The notes below the pieces were generated by a model, which searched no databases, had not been told where the DNA came from, and saw only the letters and a program-made list of their open reading frames with translations. A program made the translations under genes and the position numbers. Shown here piece after piece: positions 4,525 to 5,457 of a stretch of DNA of 5,457 nt. This DNA is from Syntrophaceae bacterium (GTDB lineage: Bacteria > Desulfobacterota > Syntrophorhabdia > Syntrophorhabdales > WCHB1-27): positions 1 to 5,457 of the forward strand of contig PLSJ01000133.1 in the NCBI GenBank assembly GCA_003165115.1, given 5' to 3'. The stretch's first letter is position 1. Every line of letters starts with the position of its first letter.

Positions 4525-5457
4525 TCAGGCTCCCAGGGCCGATGACAGGTCATCGATCAGGTCTTCCACTGCCTCTATCCCAACCGACAGCCGGAGCAGA
4601 CGGTCGCTTATGCCCAGCCTACATCGAATCTCCTCGTCCATGTCCGCATGTGTCTGGGCAGCGGGGAAGGTGATGAGTGATTCGACGCCGCCAAGGCTCT
4701 CGGCAAAGAGGAAAACCTCAACCGAGGAAAGGACCCGTGGGACGAGTCCGGGATCGTCGACCTCGAAGGAGATGACGGACCCGGTGCCCGATGCCTGGCT
4801 TTTCAGAAGGCCGTAGCCGGGATGTGTCTCAAGGCCGGGATAAAGCACATTGGCGACATGGGGCTGCCGGGTGAGCCATTCGGCGATAGTCTTCGCATTC
4901 CGCTCTTGCCGCTCCAGCCTGAGAGAAAGGGTCTTGAGTCCGCGGAGCACGAGCCAGCAGTCCCAGGGGCCGGGGACGGCGCCGGCCGAGTTCTGATAAA
5001 AGTAGAGCTTCTCGCCGAGTTCTTTCGTTTTTGTCACAAGGATGCCGGCGAGCACGTCATTGTGTCCCGAAAGGTATTTCGTGGCACTGTAAACCGCGAC
5101 GTCGGCGCCCAGGGCAAGAGGCCTCTGGAACCATGGCGTCAGGAACGTGTTATCCACGACGGTAAGGGCGCCGTTTTCTTTGGCCGCCTTGCTGATGGCC
5201 CTTATATCCGCGATCTTTAAGAGGGGATTCGTGGGGCTTTCGACCAGGACGGCCCTGGGTCCTTTGTCGAGCGCTTTTCTTACCGCGGTGAGGTCGGATG
5301 TGTCAACAAAGACGATGTCTATGCCCGTCTCCCGGTAGACCTTTTCGAGGAGGCGAAAGGTCCCCCCGTAAGGGTCCTCGCTGGCGACAACGGAATCACC
5401 CGGCGCAAAAAGCCTCATAAAGCAGTCGATGGCCGCCATGCCGGAACTGAACGCCAG
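4525..5457 (-). CDS. PLP-dependent transsulfuration enzyme (cystathionine gamma-synthase-like), N-terminus beyond the window
   Basis: Same fold family as its downstream neighbour and probably the first-acting enzyme, joining a homoserine ester with cysteine to give cystathionine. Seen: the open frame runs to the window edge, where LAFSSGMAA shows that the apparent ATG at 5439 is internal (it is the M of the phosphate-binding SSGMAA motif). About 70 N-terminal residues are therefore missing. Visible residues, counted from the edge: Y30 in EDPYGGT, D102 in VDNTF, lysine K127 in YSATKYLSGHND, ESLGGVESLITFPAAQTHAD (253-272) and R289 in LLRLSVG. The ESLGGVESL-TFPA-QTHAD block resembles MetI-type gamma-synthases more than its neighbour does. 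It is the upstream member of a two-gene operon, and any promoter or SAM-type leader lies outside the window. An O-acetylhomoserine thiolyase or gamma-lyase cannot be excluded. Confidence 0.92.
   Translation of the reverse strand: MAFSSGMAAIDCFMRLFAPGDSVVASEDPYGGTFRLLEKVYRETGIDIVFVDTSDLTAVRKALDKGPRAVLVESPTNPLLKIADIRAISKAAKENGALTVVDNTFLTPWFQRPLALGADVAVYSATKYLSGHNDVLAGILVTKTKELGEKLYFYQNSAGAVPGPWDCWLVLRGLKTLSLRLERQERNAKTIAEWLTRQPHVANVLYPGLETHPGYGLLKSQASGTGSVISFEVDDPGLVPRVLSSVEVFLFAESLGGVESLITFPAAQTHADMDEEIRCRLGISDRLLRLSVGIEAVEDLIDDLSSALGA

Noticed and set aside
1..5457. CRISPR array, tRNA or rRNA genes
   Set aside because: No regularly spaced repeats and no cloverleaf or ribosomal RNA signature were seen on either strand.

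Overview
The window reads as accessory-flavoured chromosomal DNA from a moderately GC-rich bacterium. A cytosolic helix-turn-helix/periplasmic-binding-protein-like regulator, an IS110-superfamily element, a higBA relic and a metI-metC-like gene pair would fit a deltaproteobacterial (Desulfobacterota-like) or syntrophic anaerobe. That placement is an impression from gene content only; no taxonomic marker is present.

Layout: (1) About 13-1652 is an insertion sequence read leftwards. It carries a DEDD/serine IS110-superfamily transposase (322-1587, minus) broken by one in-frame amber codon at 1162-1164. Subterminal inverted repeats (16-27 and 1636-1647, 11 of 12 matching) and a long 3' non-coding stretch (28-321) point to the IS1111 branch, whose guide RNA lies downstream of the transposase. 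The left-end repeat is also one arm of an 18-19 bp hairpin that buries the transposase Shine-Dalgarno sequence. (2) 1653-1969 has no gene but is rich in structure: a GC palindrome at the IS edge, several stem-loops, and a clear Rho-independent terminator (1913-1943) just before the ribosome binding site of the next gene. This looks like a regulated leader. (3) 1970-2884 (plus) encodes an intact 304-residue regulator with an excisionase-type HTH and a COG1910/PF12727-like ligand-binding domain. (4) 2938-3321 (minus) holds a decayed higB-higA toxin-antitoxin pair, visible only by following reading-frame changes. (5) 3340-4491 and 4525-5457 (minus; the second cut by the window edge) are two tandem PLP-dependent Cys/Met-metabolism enzymes in metI-metC order.

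How the parts relate: the two PLP enzymes form an operon, probably for transsulfuration between cysteine and homocysteine. The regulator gene converges on it, with the dead toxin-antitoxin locus between them. The IS sits upstream of the regulator's leader and may have displaced its original upstream neighbour. The most notable items are the overlooked higBA relic, the candidate terminator-controlled leader in front of a possible oxyanion-sensing regulator, and an IS1111-type element whose transposase is dead but whose ends and guide-RNA region may still be usable in trans.
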